This document shows, in pieces, positions 8,500 to 18,171 of a DNA stretch of 64,000 bases (within the stretch, counting starts at the first letter, position 1; each line of letters starts with the position of its first letter). The notes beneath the pieces were generated by a model that made no database searches, was not told the origin of the DNA, and saw only the letters and a list, made by a program, of their open reading frames with translations. The stretch spans positions 9,701 through 73,700 of the forward strand of contig DGYK01000049.1 of assembly GCA_002398365.1 (NCBI GenBank), given 5' to 3'. A program made the translations under genes and the position numbers. Source of the stretch: Flammeovirgaceae bacterium UBA5008 (GTDB taxonomy: Bacteria > Bacteroidota > Bacteroidia > Cytophagales > Cyclobacteriaceae).

Positions 8500-8907
8500 A
8501 TGGATATAAAAGCACCCTTTCGGCATGAAATAAGCCCACAGCCGGCCGATATTGACCAATACAACCACGTCAATAATGTAGTTTATGTGCGCTGGGTGCA
8601 GGAAGTAGCGATTGCCCATTGGCAGGCGATGGCTTCACCTGAGATGCAGCAAAAGTATGCGTGGATGCTGCTGCGTCATGAAATCGACTACCAGCAACAA
8701 GCATTTCTGGGCGATTCGATTGTGGGAGAAACTTGGGTAGGTGAAGCCAAAGGGGCTACCTTCGAGCGCTTTGTCGTGTTGCGAAAGGGAGAAATCGTTC
8801 TAACACACTCTCGCATGGTGTGGTGCCTGATGGATGCCGCTACACTCAAACCCAGAAGGATTGATAATCTGATGACGGAGTTGCTCAAGCAAGGCAGTAT
8901 AAAATAG
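8500..8907 (+). CDS. Acyl-CoA thioesterase, hotdog fold (4HBT/YbgC type)
   Basis: 135-aa hotdog-fold thioesterase. The motif DIDQYNHVNNVVYVRW matches the YbgC/FadM/4HBT signature with the active-site Asp and the HVNN helix; residues 60-120 form the rest of the sheet. It probably hydrolyses acyl-CoA or acyl-ACP. A bidirectional terminator follows immediately and the convergent neighbour is an acyl desaturase, so a role in fatty acid metabolism fits but is inferred. Confidence 0.9.
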   Translation: MDIKAPFRHEISPQPADIDQYNHVNNVVYVRWVQEVAIAHWQAMASPEMQQKYAWMLLRHEIDYQQQAFLGDSIVGETWVGEAKGATFERFVVLRKGEIVLTHSRMVWCLMDAATLKPRRIDNLMTELLKQGSIK

Positions 8908-8909
8908 AA

Positions 8910-8933
8910 AAAACCGGGCTGTAACCCGGTTTT
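8910..8933. terminator. Bidirectional intrinsic terminator
   Basis: AAAACCGGG, 6-base loop, CCCGGTTTT. A-rich 5' and T-rich 3' flanks let it serve both the thioesterase gene (plus) and the desaturase gene (minus), which converge here. Confidence 0.88.
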
Positions 8934-8957
8934 CCTTTCAATAACCTGATATCTATT

Positions 8958-9728
8958 TTAAGCAGCCTTGCGCACGCGCTCAAGACTTACGTGCTTCTGG
9001 GCTACCAAGCGGATGACGCCTACTTTATCCAAAATGCGAATGACCAAATAGGTAGGATCTAATTCATGCCAACGCACACCACCGAAGTTGGCACGAGAAC
9101 CATGCTTGTGGTGATTGTTGTGATAGCTTTCGCCCATCATCAATACATCTACCGGCAAGAAATTCTTTGAGGTATCTCCTACTTCGAAATTGCGGTAGCC
9201 GTATTTGTGTGCAAACCAGTTGATGATTGCACCGTGAATCGGGCTCATCAAAAACTGCACTGGTAACAAGAACCAAATGAACCAAACGGTGGCAAACTTC
9301 CAGTAGAATAAGGTATACAGCGTTCCCCAAAACAAGCGTGAAGGCCATGAGCGGGCAAACTTATCAAACGAATCCCAACGAGCTACGCCTTCTGTAAAGC
9401 GCGCTTCAGGAACCACACGGCCACTGGCGATGTCGGAATAAATCGTTTTAGTCTTCCACATCATCTTCCAGATGGTTTCATCATACTTGGGAGAGTGCGG
9501 ATCGTTTTCGGTATCTGCGTAAGCATGGTGCATACGGTGCATAACGCCATAGCCAAACGGGCTTAAATAGTTTGAGCCTTGGAATATCCAGGTAAGAACA
9601 AAGAACACCTTTTCGGTGAATTTATTCATCGTAAATGCTTTGTGAGCAGCGTAGCGGTGGAGAAAAAATGTCTGAAAGAACAGCGACAAGTACCAGTGAG
9701 CTACAAAAAAAATAAGAACTTCTTTCAT
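8958..9728 (-). CDS. Acyl-CoA/fatty acid desaturase, membrane di-iron type
   Basis: 256-aa integral membrane desaturase that introduces a double bond in acyl chains. All three histidine boxes are present: HRYAAH (24-29), HRMHH (64-68) and ESYHNNHHKHG near residue 210. Hydrophobic segments flank the boxes. It is shorter than the usual 300+ aa but not truncated in the catalytic core. The 170-base upstream stretch contains only A/T-rich promoter-like sequence. Confidence 0.92.
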   Translation of the reverse strand: MKEVLIFFVAHWYLSLFFQTFFLHRYAAHKAFTMNKFTEKVFFVLTWIFQGSNYLSPFGYGVMHRMHHAYADTENDPHSPKYDETIWKMMWKTKTIYSDIASGRVVPEARFTEGVARWDSFDKFARSWPSRLFWGTLYTLFYWKFATVWFIWFLLPVQFLMSPIHGAIINWFAHKYGYRNFEVGDTSKNFLPVDVLMMGESYHNNHHKHGSRANFGGVRWHELDPTYLVIRILDKVGVIRLVAQKHVSLERVRKAA

Positions 9729-9898
9729 GAGAATTTTTAGGTAAAGGTTAAAAGGTCTATTTCCAGCCTATTTTGGCCAATTTAACTGTAAGACAACCTC
9801 ACCTTCGATTTGTGACAGAATGGGGTAAAAAGTTTTGTTTTTTTTGATTGGGATGCTTGTCAGATGCTTTAATTACAAGTTTCCGATAGTCACAAATA

Positions 9899-10924
9899 CT
9901 AATTCTCCTCCTTATAATAAATCTTATAATACTTTCTTCCGTCTTTCTCTACTCCTTGTTCAATCATTTCACGGTTGCCATGGATGTAAATGTGAAAGTT
10001 CTTATCCAACTTTAAAACGGACTTAAACAATCGGGCTTGCTTCTTTACCGCATAGGGTGATATTTCAAATTCGTCAGCTAACTCAATTTGATTTTTATCA
10101 CGGTAGTCGGAGTCGAAATCGCGGAAGGATTTAATAATACCTTTGTCTTGTAACACCTCGCGCTCAAACTCTTTCTTATTAAAGTTTTCGTGCTCTTTGA
10201 AATAACTGACCGATCGATTCAGCAATTCGATTTGATCGGTTTTGTTCGACTCAAACTCGGCCGGGTATTGCTCGGTGACAAACGATTTGGCCATCGACAA
10301 AAACTGACTGGTGCTGTTAATGTGATCATTCCGTAAGGCAACTTTGATGAATTCGTTTTGCCAGTAATCGGTTTCCTTGCTATTGTTATCAATGATAAAA
10401 ACCGTGTAGGTTATATCGGTAAACAAGATCAGACAAGCCTTATCCAATTTCTTACCAATTCCTTTTTTGAATTTTAATCCCATCGTGCCTTTGCCGGAGG
10501 CAGATGTTTCGATAAAGCTTTCCTTGTTTTCAATTTTGTAAATGCCCAGTGCTTCGTAAAACCGGTTGTTAAACTGAATCGCATCAAATTTTACTACAAA
10601 TAAATCGCCATCTTTTATATTGGGATGTTTGGAGACTGATTGCAAATGCTGGTGGATGTTGATAGACTTCATCACAAAATTCTCATCACTATGAATATCC
10701 GTAGCGATCTTTAACAACGTATTCAATGAAATATCTACCTCATGGTGAAATTGGTAAGTAACAGTGCTGGAAGTAAACGCTTTCAGAAAGATTCCCTTCA
10801 GTATTTCCTCCTCTTCTTTGTTGGATGTCTCCAACAGCGCATTACTGATGATGGATTGTTCAGGATCCATGCTGATCCGATGAAAAATCAATTTATTTAT
10901 AAAGGCTTCGCTAAATTCAATCAT
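9899..10924 (-). CDS. 37-kDa nucleoid-associated protein (NdpA/YejK-like)
   Basis: 341 aa, full-length member of the nucleoid-associated protein family. N-terminal FINKLIFHRIS, the central GTMGLKFKKGIGKKLDKA and C-terminal YAVKKQARLFKSVLKLD agree with the family layout. These proteins copurify with the nucleoid; the exact function is not settled. It stands alone, with a short repeat tract and a sigma factor gene upstream. Confidence 0.8.
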   Translation of the reverse strand: MIEFSEAFINKLIFHRISMDPEQSIISNALLETSNKEEEEILKGIFLKAFTSSTVTYQFHHEVDISLNTLLKIATDIHSDENFVMKSINIHQHLQSVSKHPNIKDGDLFVVKFDAIQFNNRFYEALGIYKIENKESFIETSASGKGTMGLKFKKGIGKKLDKACLILFTDITYTVFIIDNNSKETDYWQNEFIKVALRNDHINSTSQFLSMAKSFVTEQYPAEFESNKTDQIELLNRSVSYFKEHENFNKKEFEREVLQDKGIIKSFRDFDSDYRDKNQIELADEFEISPYAVKKQARLFKSVLKLDKNFHIYIHGNREMIEQGVEKDGRKYYKIYYKEEN

Positions 10925-10995
10925 TCTTTTCTTTCCGGATGTTTAGGTTGGGTGTGATTACTTCCGGATTACAATTTAAACATAATCACTTTAAA

Positions 10996-11020
10996 AGAAG
11001 TCAGAAGTCAGAAGTCAGAA
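10996..11020. repeat. AGAAGTC heptanucleotide tandem repeat
   Basis: Three perfect AGAAGTC units followed by a partial fourth, between the nucleoid protein and sigma factor genes. A related GGAAGTCAGAAT string occurs near 61240. Confidence 0.85.
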
Positions 11021-11097
11021 TTAAGAATACAAATACCGAACTCAAAACACTTTGCTTTGTATGCTTATTGTTTTTTAATTGAAATGCGAACTTCAGA

Positions 11098-11715
11098 TTA
11101 GATTTTCTTAAGCGAAGCAGCGATATCCTGCTTGAGGTGGTCGATAAAGCCTGCGGCATTGTCCATTGTGCAGGCGTTTTTGAAACTTTCAAATAAATGC
11201 GTGGCATCCGGAAGATCTACTTTCATCATCGGACTTGCATCGCTCAGTTTCTTCTTGGCGCGGCTCAGCAACTGGCGGCAGTGATCGGACTTCTTATCTA
11301 CTATTTTCTGAATTGATTCGTAGTCAAAATCAAAAACTTCTTTCAACAGATACGTAGCTCTTTCCAAAGGCTCTAGTTTGCTCTGAATCACCTTAAAAGC
11401 CGAAGCCAGTTCCTTTTCAAAGTCGATGTGTGCAAAATCAGTTTCCTTCCACTTCACTACCAAGCTCGACAACATGATCGAATCCCAATACTCTTCTTTC
11501 TTACGCTTGAGCGAATTGAGATGATTCAAACAATTATTAGTAACCGACTTGATGAGATACGCTTTTGTATTTTGAATCTTGGTTTGATCGACACTCAACC
11601 ATTTTACAAATGTGTCTTGCACAATATCTTCCGCATCCGCTTTGCATCGCAACAAATTATAGGCAATGTTGTGCAGCAAGGGTTGATAGAGCGTAATGGC
11701 TTGTTCCTGATTCAA
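11098..11715 (-). CDS. ECF sigma factor with short C-terminal extension
   Basis: 205-aa sigma-70 family protein. Region 2 is seen in LRCKADAEDIVQDTFVKWL and AYLIKSVTNNCLNHL, region 4 in LEPLERATYLLKEVFDFDYESI through HCRQLLSRAKKK. The region 4 wording is like ECF41/SigJ factors, which normally carry a SnoaL-type C-terminal domain; only about 45 residues follow here, so that domain is shortened. No anti-sigma gene is adjacent. Confidence 0.85.
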   Translation of the reverse strand: MNQEQAITLYQPLLHNIAYNLLRCKADAEDIVQDTFVKWLSVDQTKIQNTKAYLIKSVTNNCLNHLNSLKRKKEEYWDSIMLSSLVVKWKETDFAHIDFEKELASAFKVIQSKLEPLERATYLLKEVFDFDYESIQKIVDKKSDHCRQLLSRAKKKLSDASPMMKVDLPDATHLFESFKNACTMDNAAGFIDHLKQDIAASLKKI

Positions 11716-11881
11716 AATAGGGAATTAAAACTGGTGTAAAGATAATCCATTTTCATGTAAAAGAAGAATATTTTTGTGAATGATGCCTAACTGTTGTAAG
11801 GCACTCTTCTCCTCTTAAATTGACTTTGCTCTGCTTGACGAATATTTCCAATCACGAGCAAAGTCTTCGGATTTCCGCTTG

Positions 11882-12439
11882 TTAATTCTTCTTTGGAAAA
11901 AGCTTCAGATAAGTCAGCTTGAAGGTGATGACGGTGTTGCCACTGGTTTCGGTGCGAATGCCTTCCAGCATGTTCTTCTCCGCATCGTAGGTAAAGGTAT
12001 AGTTGAGTACTTTGTTGCGTGGCTCAAAGTGTTTGTAAACCAAAATATTGCCTTCCGCTACTTTGTTAAACTCACCCCGGATGGAGTACGAAGTCAATCC
12101 TTCTTTGTCCAGCGAAACTTCGAAATACTCACGATCGGATTTTTGGTGATCGCGAAAGATGGCCACCTTGGAATAATTCTCTTTCTGTTCGATGATCTTC
12201 TCTTTTCCTTCGCCTGAGAAAAGACCCTTACTCTTTTTGATGATGATCCCCGAAACCGAATAAATCCCCTCCACTTCATCCACCGTTTGCTTATCGACAT
12301 ACAACCGGGCCAGGTCATCAAAACCTATTTGCTCGAAGGAGCCGGCTTTACGCTGCTGGCGAGCCTGGTATAACTTATCTACCGAACAAGAACCCAACAC
12401 CAAAAATCCTATCAACACGGCAATTCTCATAGTAAACAA
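11882..12439 (-). CDS. Lipoprotein of unknown function
   Basis: 185 aa. The signal peptide ends in the lipobox VLGSC, so the mature protein should be lipid-anchored. The body is hydrophilic and beta-rich with no motif I recognise. It is 9 bases downstream of the Lpd-like gene and likely shares its transcript. Start could be the first Met or the second (MRIAVL), three codons later. Confidence 0.75.
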   Translation of the reverse strand: MFTMRIAVLIGFLVLGSCSVDKLYQARQQRKAGSFEQIGFDDLARLYVDKQTVDEVEGIYSVSGIIIKKSKGLFSGEGKEKIIEQKENYSKVAIFRDHQKSDREYFEVSLDKEGLTSYSIRGEFNKVAEGNILVYKHFEPRNKVLNYTFTYDAEKNMLEGIRTETSGNTVITFKLTYLKLFPKKN

Positions 12440-12448
12440 TACTCGGTA

Positions 12449-13930
12449 TTAAAAGATAATGTCTTCGTATACACCGTTGCTGAATCTGCGACAAGAAATA
12501 CGTTCGCGCAAAGCAGTTGGTTTGAATAACGATTTACCCATCAACATGCGCACACATTCTTGAATGCCTTCGGTAATACTGGGGTGCGGATGCACACATT
12601 CGGCCAGTTCTTCAATGCCTTTGTCCATGGATATCAATACGGCCACCGCTTGAATGGCACTACTCGCGTGGTTACCCACTACTTTCATCCCTAATATCTT
12701 CATGTGTTCATCGTCAGTTACCAATAACTTGATGAACCCTTGCGTATTGCGCTTGGCAATGGCGCGCGGAATGGTGCTATATTCTAATGTCACCACCTTA
12801 TAGTTAATACCCTTTTCTTTCGCCTGTGTTTCGTTGAGCCCCACGCCTGCTACTTCGGGGCTTAAGAACATAATGGTGCTGATGTTTTCATAGACCAGCT
12901 TGCGATCGGGCTTGCCGAAGATGCGCTCCACGGCATAGCGGCCTTCCAGTTCACCTACATTGACCAATGAGATATCTGCAGTCAAATCGCCCACGGCAAA
13001 GATGTTGGGCACATTGGTTTGCGTATCGTTATTGTGAATGCCGCGCTTGGTAATATCAATGCCTACTTTATCATCCCACAAATCTTCGAGGTTTGCCACA
13101 CGCCCCACAGACACTAATGCTTTTTCCACGTTGAATGTCTCGCGGCTGCCATCGGTATATTCCAATTCGTATTCCACACGGCCATTCAAAATGCGCATGT
13201 TGACCAAGCGGGAATTGCGGTGGATCAATACACCATTATTTTCCATGTTGCGCTCGATGATCTCTACCACATCTTTATCCTCAAAGGGAAGAATGCGATC
13301 GCCTTTGTCAATCAGGTTTACTTTGGTTTTGCCAAAGCCGCTGAAGATGGTGGCATACTCACAACCAATCACACCGGCACCCACAATCACCATGCTTTCG
13401 GGGAAGTCGGTCATGTTTTCGATGCCTTCGCTGGTCATTACCAGCTTTTCATCGATGGGTAACTCAGGCAGGTAGCGCGGGCGACTTCCGGTAGCAAGTA
13501 TCACATAATCGGCATAGACGGTTTCCTTCTGGGCACCGTTCAGAATTTCAATTTGATGGGGTGTAATGAGGCGTGCTTCACCTACTTTGAACTTGAGCAG
13601 GTTGGCATAGGGTGAGTCGGCTAACTGGGCCATGTGATCTTCCAGCATACCTTTGCGCTCATTGACGGCTTTACGCACCTCGGCTTGTATTTCGCTGTAG
13701 CTGATGGTTGGAGCTTGTATGTTGTAGCGTTTCAACGACTTGCGGAACGCAGATGCCTCGCGGGACAGCTCCCACCACGTTTTGGAGGACAGTGCCCCGT
13801 TGGTGACACCTGCACCTCCTACCCTGTTTTTCTCAATCAATAATACCTTCTTTTTAAAGTCGAGGGCGCGCATGGCAGCGGCATAACCGGAAGGGCCGGC
13901 ACCGATCACCACCAAATCATACTTATCCAT
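12449..13930 (-). CDS. Pyridine nucleotide-disulfide oxidoreductase family protein lacking the redox cysteines (SthA/Lpd-like)
   Basis: 493 aa with the full class I flavoprotein layout: FAD-binding GAGPSG (10-15), NAD(P)-binding VGAGVIGCEYA, second FAD motif FAVGD, dimer domain with the conserved His-Glu pair in HPHPSITEGIQE. The active-site segment, usually GGxCxxxGCxPSK in Lpd, reads GGAGVTNGALSSK (38-50): both cysteines are replaced (Gly41, Ala46). It therefore cannot work as a dithiol reductase; a soluble transhydrogenase-type hydride transfer is possible, since SthA also lacks the disulfide. The C-terminal 40 residues (from about 455) are an extra tail. Confidence 0.82.
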   Translation of the reverse strand: MDKYDLVVIGAGPSGYAAAMRALDFKKKVLLIEKNRVGGAGVTNGALSSKTWWELSREASAFRKSLKRYNIQAPTISYSEIQAEVRKAVNERKGMLEDHMAQLADSPYANLLKFKVGEARLITPHQIEILNGAQKETVYADYVILATGSRPRYLPELPIDEKLVMTSEGIENMTDFPESMVIVGAGVIGCEYATIFSGFGKTKVNLIDKGDRILPFEDKDVVEIIERNMENNGVLIHRNSRLVNMRILNGRVEYELEYTDGSRETFNVEKALVSVGRVANLEDLWDDKVGIDITKRGIHNNDTQTNVPNIFAVGDLTADISLVNVGELEGRYAVERIFGKPDRKLVYENISTIMFLSPEVAGVGLNETQAKEKGINYKVVTLEYSTIPRAIAKRNTQGFIKLLVTDDEHMKILGMKVVGNHASSAIQAVAVLISMDKGIEELAECVHPHPSITEGIQECVRMLMGKSLFKPTALRERISCRRFSNGVYEDIIF

Positions 13931-13975
13931 AGTACGGGAGATTAAAAACCATTCTAAACAGATTTAAATATAGTC

Positions 13976-13983
13976 TATCTTTA
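13976..13983 (+). promoter_or_regulatory. TATCTTTA: Bacteroidota-type -7 box
   Basis: One mismatch to TAnnTTTG, 8 bases before the kinase ATG. If used, the transcript would be leaderless or nearly so. The same octamer stands at the same place before two other genes here. Confidence 0.45.
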
Positions 13984-13991
13984 CATTTCTG

Positions 13992-15962
13992 ATGTACTTC
14001 CTCCTCAAAAAAGTAGCCTCGATCGGCACATTTGCTGACCAACCGTTGCCTGATCGGCAGCGTACGGTTGTGACCAATTATTATGCGCTTTTTATTTTCG
14101 GCTTAGGCTTTATTATTGGCTCTGCCATGCTTGGCTATTATCGCCAACTGATGCTTTGCTCTTTTTTGTACGGTGCGGCTATTCTCTCTTTGCTTCCGAT
14201 TCTATTGAATCACCTGAGGTATTACTCCGCCAGCCGCTTAATCCTCTGTGCGGAAATTGTGGTGTGTGTATTAGGTATTTCTATTCTGACTAAGAGCATG
14301 TTTAGCAGTACCATCACGCCTTCCAACTATTTCGACAGTCGTTTCTTCCTGGTCGCATCTGTCATCATTCCCATCACCACCTTTCGCAATTCAGAAAGAG
14401 CACTTTTGCTTTCCGGGATCGGCTTTTCTTTTTTTGGATTAGTGTTATTCGATGCCTTGCACAACTGGTTACACATTGGGTATTATGATTTGGCTCCTGC
14501 CACCCGCGATTATTACTTTATCGCTAACTTCTACCCATTGATGGCGTACCTCTTTATAGTTACCGGTTTTATCTTCATTAAAGGTCAACAGGAAAAAGCA
14601 CAACAGCAGAATGAAACCTTGATTGCTCAACTCAGCGACACCAACTTGCTATTGAAAGAAAAAAATGAAGAGATTGAAGCACAAAACCAAGAGATTCAAA
14701 CACAGAGTGAGGAGTTGGTGAACAATCAGGATCAATTGGTGGAAGCGATGCAAACCATTGAATTGCAAAAGAAACAACTTCACGACCTTAACAAAGACCT
14801 GGAAATCGAACTGACGAACAAAAATCAGCAGTTGCTTGTGGCGAATCAAGAGCTAACGAAATACAACAACGAACTGCGGCAGTTTTCTTACACCATCTCG
14901 CACAACTTGCGCGGCCCTATTGCCCGCCTACTGGGGCTGACGGACTTGATGATTAAAGATGATCAGCACATGTCCGAAGCTCAAGCGCAATTGGTGTCAA
15001 TGATCCGTCAATCAGCTTTGGAGTTTGATGGCATTATCAAAGACCTCAACAAGATCATTGACATCCGCAACGAGATTTACAAAATTCGTGAGAAGGTTTC
15101 CTTTCAGGATGAGTGGGATATTGTGAAAACATCGCTGTTGAGTTTTGTCACTCCGGAGATGAGAATTCAATCAGACTTTCAACAGGCTCCGATTATCTAT
15201 ACGGTGAAGCCTATTGTGCAAAGTATTTTGTACAACCTCGCCAATAATGCGATGAAGTATCGCTCGCCCGAGCGACCACTCCAACTCCAAGTATCCACTT
15301 CAATTGTAAACGATGCGATTGTTCTTCGGGTGTCTGACAATGGGTTGGGCATTAATCTGGCTTTATTTGAACAAGACCTCTTCAAACTCTATAGGCGATT
15401 TCACTCACATACTGAAGGAAAAGGAATGGGACTTTACCTCGTAAAGTCGCAGATTGAAGCCATTGGCGGATCGATCCGGGTGGAAAGTGAACTCGACAAA
15501 GGCACTACATTTTATGTACACATGCCAATTCCTCCAGCGGTTGAAGAACAATTGGTTTTCGATGCCGAGTACGGATCGATCTTTTACAACGCCAAACTGA
15601 ATTGTGCCGGCATTGTGTGGAAAAAACAAGTGACCGGTGAACAATACCGAACCCTGTTCAACCAATGCCTGAATATCGTGAAGATGTACCATACTCCCTA
15701 TTGGGTATCTGACTTACGACTGCAGGGCATTGTGCCCATTGAGGATCAACGATGGATGTTACAGAATATTTATCCGGAGGCTAACCGAAACGGCCTGGTC
15801 CAAACTGCCGTCATCTTCAATCTGCAAAGCCATTCTACTGATTATTTGGACCGTATTCGTGTAGCTGCCCATCATTTGGGCATAGACATTCAATTTTTTG
15901 ATAATCGTCAGGATGCCGATGAATGGATTCGCATGTCCTTTGAATCAATTGCAGCGCGCTGA
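13992..15962 (+). CDS. Membrane sensor histidine kinase with extra C-terminal domain
   Basis: 656 aa. About six membrane spans in residues 25-190, a long coiled coil (about 200-295) rich in Gln/Glu, a HisKA domain with phospho-acceptor H304 in TISHNLRGPIARLLG, then HATPase_c with N-box NLANNAMKYR, G1 DNGLGI and G2 GKGMGLYLV. After the kinase core (about residue 515) comes a 140-residue domain of unclear type, which looks like the STAS/SpoIIAA-like domains found in this phylum. No response regulator is adjacent. Its stop overlaps the start of the PAP2 gene (TGATG), suggesting coupling. Confidence 0.88.
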   Translation: MYFLLKKVASIGTFADQPLPDRQRTVVTNYYALFIFGLGFIIGSAMLGYYRQLMLCSFLYGAAILSLLPILLNHLRYYSASRLILCAEIVVCVLGISILTKSMFSSTITPSNYFDSRFFLVASVIIPITTFRNSERALLLSGIGFSFFGLVLFDALHNWLHIGYYDLAPATRDYYFIANFYPLMAYLFIVTGFIFIKGQQEKAQQQNETLIAQLSDTNLLLKEKNEEIEAQNQEIQTQSEELVNNQDQLVEAMQTIELQKKQLHDLNKDLEIELTNKNQQLLVANQELTKYNNELRQFSYTISHNLRGPIARLLGLTDLMIKDDQHMSEAQAQLVSMIRQSALEFDGIIKDLNKIIDIRNEIYKIREKVSFQDEWDIVKTSLLSFVTPEMRIQSDFQQAPIIYTVKPIVQSILYNLANNAMKYRSPERPLQLQVSTSIVNDAIVLRVSDNGLGINLALFEQDLFKLYRRFHSHTEGKGMGLYLVKSQIEAIGGSIRVESELDKGTTFYVHMPIPPAVEEQLVFDAEYGSIFYNAKLNCAGIVWKKQVTGEQYRTLFNQCLNIVKMYHTPYWVSDLRLQGIVPIEDQRWMLQNIYPEANRNGLVQTAVIFNLQSHSTDYLDRIRVAAHHLGIDIQFFDNRQDADEWIRMSFESIAAR

Positions 15963-16543
15963 TGGAAAAGCTACTTGAACTGGACCGTGATTTGTTTCTA
16001 TTCTTAAACGGATTGCATTCTACATTCATGGATCCTATCCTTTTCTTTTTGACCGATGGACGTGCGTGGTTGCCTTTATATCTGCTAACGGCCTATCTGG
16101 TTTACAAGTCCTATAAGAAAGAATCGCTCTGGATATTGGGGGGAATTATTCTTTCCATTGTTATCACTGATCAGATTACTACGAGTTTTATGAAGCCGTT
16201 TTTCGCGCGGCTACGCCCCTCGCACGAACCTTCGCTGCAAGGGATGGTTCATCATGTAAACAATTACTTTGGTGGATTGTATGGATTCGCATCCAGCCAT
16301 GCGGCCAACACCTTTGGCGTAACGATGTTTTTATGGTCGATACTCCGAAAACATTATCGCTGGTCGGCTTTGTTATTTATCTGGCCGGCTGTGATGAGTT
16401 ACTCACGCATTTACTTAGGTGTACACTATCCTGGAGATATTATTGTGGGCACTTTGATTGGACTATTAACAGGATGGTTGGTGTTTCGATTGTATGGTCG
16501 CCTTAGAAAAAGATCCGAGACTTCTCCGGAATCAGTTCAATAG
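15962..16543 (+). CDS. PAP2-family phosphatase
   Basis: 193-aa membrane phosphatase (type 2 phosphatidic acid phosphatase). The three-part signature is visible: K-x6-RP in KPFFARLRPS, the SGH-like ASSHAAN and SRIYLGVHYPGD. Several membrane spans surround these. It may dephosphorylate lipid phosphates such as undecaprenyl diphosphate. The ATG overlaps the stop of the preceding kinase gene by one base. Confidence 0.92.
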   Translation: MEKLLELDRDLFLFLNGLHSTFMDPILFFLTDGRAWLPLYLLTAYLVYKSYKKESLWILGGIILSIVITDQITTSFMKPFFARLRPSHEPSLQGMVHHVNNYFGGLYGFASSHAANTFGVTMFLWSILRKHYRWSALLFIWPAVMSYSRIYLGVHYPGDIIVGTLIGLLTGWLVFRLYGRLRKRSETSPESVQ

Positions 16544-16567
16544 CACCGGCTCACGGTTCATAGGAAA

Positions 16568-18160
16568 TCATATCTTAATGATCTTCATCACCTCACTCAC
16601 CCCTCCGCTGGTTACTTCCAAAATGTACATGCCCGTGGGCAGCGATGACATATCCACTTGAATTGGATTGCTGGACCAGTCGCTGGTGCCCACATACTTA
16701 ATCAGGTTCCTTCCAAAATAATCGGATACCGAAAGGGCAACTGTTTGCCCAAGTGGTTCTTTGATGACCACCTGGAGTTTGGTCTTCACTGGGTTGGGAT
16801 AAACAGAAATATCCTTCTCTAACTTGCCATAGGTTAAATAACTTTTCGCGCGGCTAAAATTTGGAATACCATATCCCAACTGGTTATCAGGATTATTCGA
16901 CTGACTTGCCGAATAAATAATGGCCTCATAAATTTTCTGAGGCGAAGTATTTGGAAACAACTGAATGAGTCCAGCCACTAAGCTAGTGATGAGTGGGCTT
17001 GCTACTGAAGTGCCGTTGGTGGTTGTTTGTGAACCAGAGCTATTGATAGTTGCGGTTGCAGAACCCAGCGCCACCACATCCGGTTTGATGCGTCCATCAG
17101 CTGTCGGCCCGATAGAACTGAATGAACTCTTAAATCCATCCGATGTAATGGCTCCTACCGCCAGAATTCCGTCTACATCGGCAGGCATGGTAATCGTTTG
17201 CCATGCTTTGGCGCCTTCATTTCCGGCCGAGGTTACTACCACCATTCCTTTGCTGATTGCTTTCTTTGCAGTAATACTAATCACCGAAGTTTTCCCATCC
17301 AGATTTGCTTTGGTATAGTCCATAGATGGATCATCGAACTGATTATATCCCAGCGAAGAATTAATCACATCCACACCGATGCTGTCGGCCCGCTCGGCAG
17401 CGAATGCCCAATTGTATTCTTCCACCCGGTATTCTTCCAGTTTATCTTCTGTTTCGTATAAGTAGTAGTTGGCTAGATAAGAACCTCCTGTATATGCATT
17501 CGGGATCAAACCAGCCATGACGGAAAGTACCGATGTGCCGTGGGTATCATCTGTGTAAACATCAGAACTATTGCGAACAAAGTTTTTAACATCTTTCACT
17601 CGGCCTGAGGTATAAAGGTGGGCAAATGGAGATGTCAGGTTCACCCCCTTCCACCCACTATCGAATTGAGCGATGTCCACATTTTGGCCTAGATAATTGT
17701 CTGCTTGCATTCGGTCAATACCCAGTTGAGATAATTGGAAATCGGTGGATTGTGCGGCAGTCGATTCTTCCTCTTCACGCTTGGCTGTTCGGCCATTGAT
17801 TAGTTTAGCACCATTCGCTACCCGCTCTACTTTCTTCACGAAGGGCAATGCTTCAATGACGGTTATCGTAGCTGCATCGGTTTGTACAAGCACACCGTTC
17901 CACCACTTGGAAGTAAAAAACGTTTGGGCTCCGGTAGCTTTGACTTGTGCTGTGTAAGTTGTGTTGACAGGTAAATCTTCTTCGGTAATGGGAATTTGGA
18001 GGGTCACTCTTCGGGCAATACTTTTTGCAGAAAGAAATGCAGAAGGATTATTGATTGAAAATGAAGAATTGGCTTTATCCTTAAAAAATACAAAGTAGCG
18101 GTCTTGTGCCTGAATGGATGCAGAGATGCAAAGGATCACCAGAAGGAATAGCCGTTTCAT
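16568..18160 (-). CDS. Secreted subtilisin-like S8 peptidase with type IX sorting domain
   Basis: 530 aa. Signal peptide MKRLFLLVILCISASIQAQ, inhibitor-like pro-region (about 20-150), then a S8 catalytic domain: Asp in AQFDSGW, His in THGTSVLS, oxyanion Asn in TSAGNEG, Ser in GTSVASPL. The C-terminal 80 residues (VYPNPVKTKLQV to EVMKIIKI) are a type A sorting domain for type IX secretion. I chose the Met at 18160 because the upstream 28 codons do not look like coding sequence and would hide the signal peptide. It lies 11 bases after the lipoprotein gene on the same strand. Confidence 0.93.
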   Translation of the reverse strand: MKRLFLLVILCISASIQAQDRYFVFFKDKANSSFSINNPSAFLSAKSIARRVTLQIPITEEDLPVNTTYTAQVKATGAQTFFTSKWWNGVLVQTDAATITVIEALPFVKKVERVANGAKLINGRTAKREEEESTAAQSTDFQLSQLGIDRMQADNYLGQNVDIAQFDSGWKGVNLTSPFAHLYTSGRVKDVKNFVRNSSDVYTDDTHGTSVLSVMAGLIPNAYTGGSYLANYYLYETEDKLEEYRVEEYNWAFAAERADSIGVDVINSSLGYNQFDDPSMDYTKANLDGKTSVISITAKKAISKGMVVVTSAGNEGAKAWQTITMPADVDGILAVGAITSDGFKSSFSSIGPTADGRIKPDVVALGSATATINSSGSQTTTNGTSVASPLITSLVAGLIQLFPNTSPQKIYEAIIYSASQSNNPDNQLGYGIPNFSRAKSYLTYGKLEKDISVYPNPVKTKLQVVIKEPLGQTVALSVSDYFGRNLIKYVGTSDWSSNPIQVDMSSLPTGMYILEVTSGGVSEVMKIIKI

Positions 18161-18171
18161 CGCTTGCGCAC

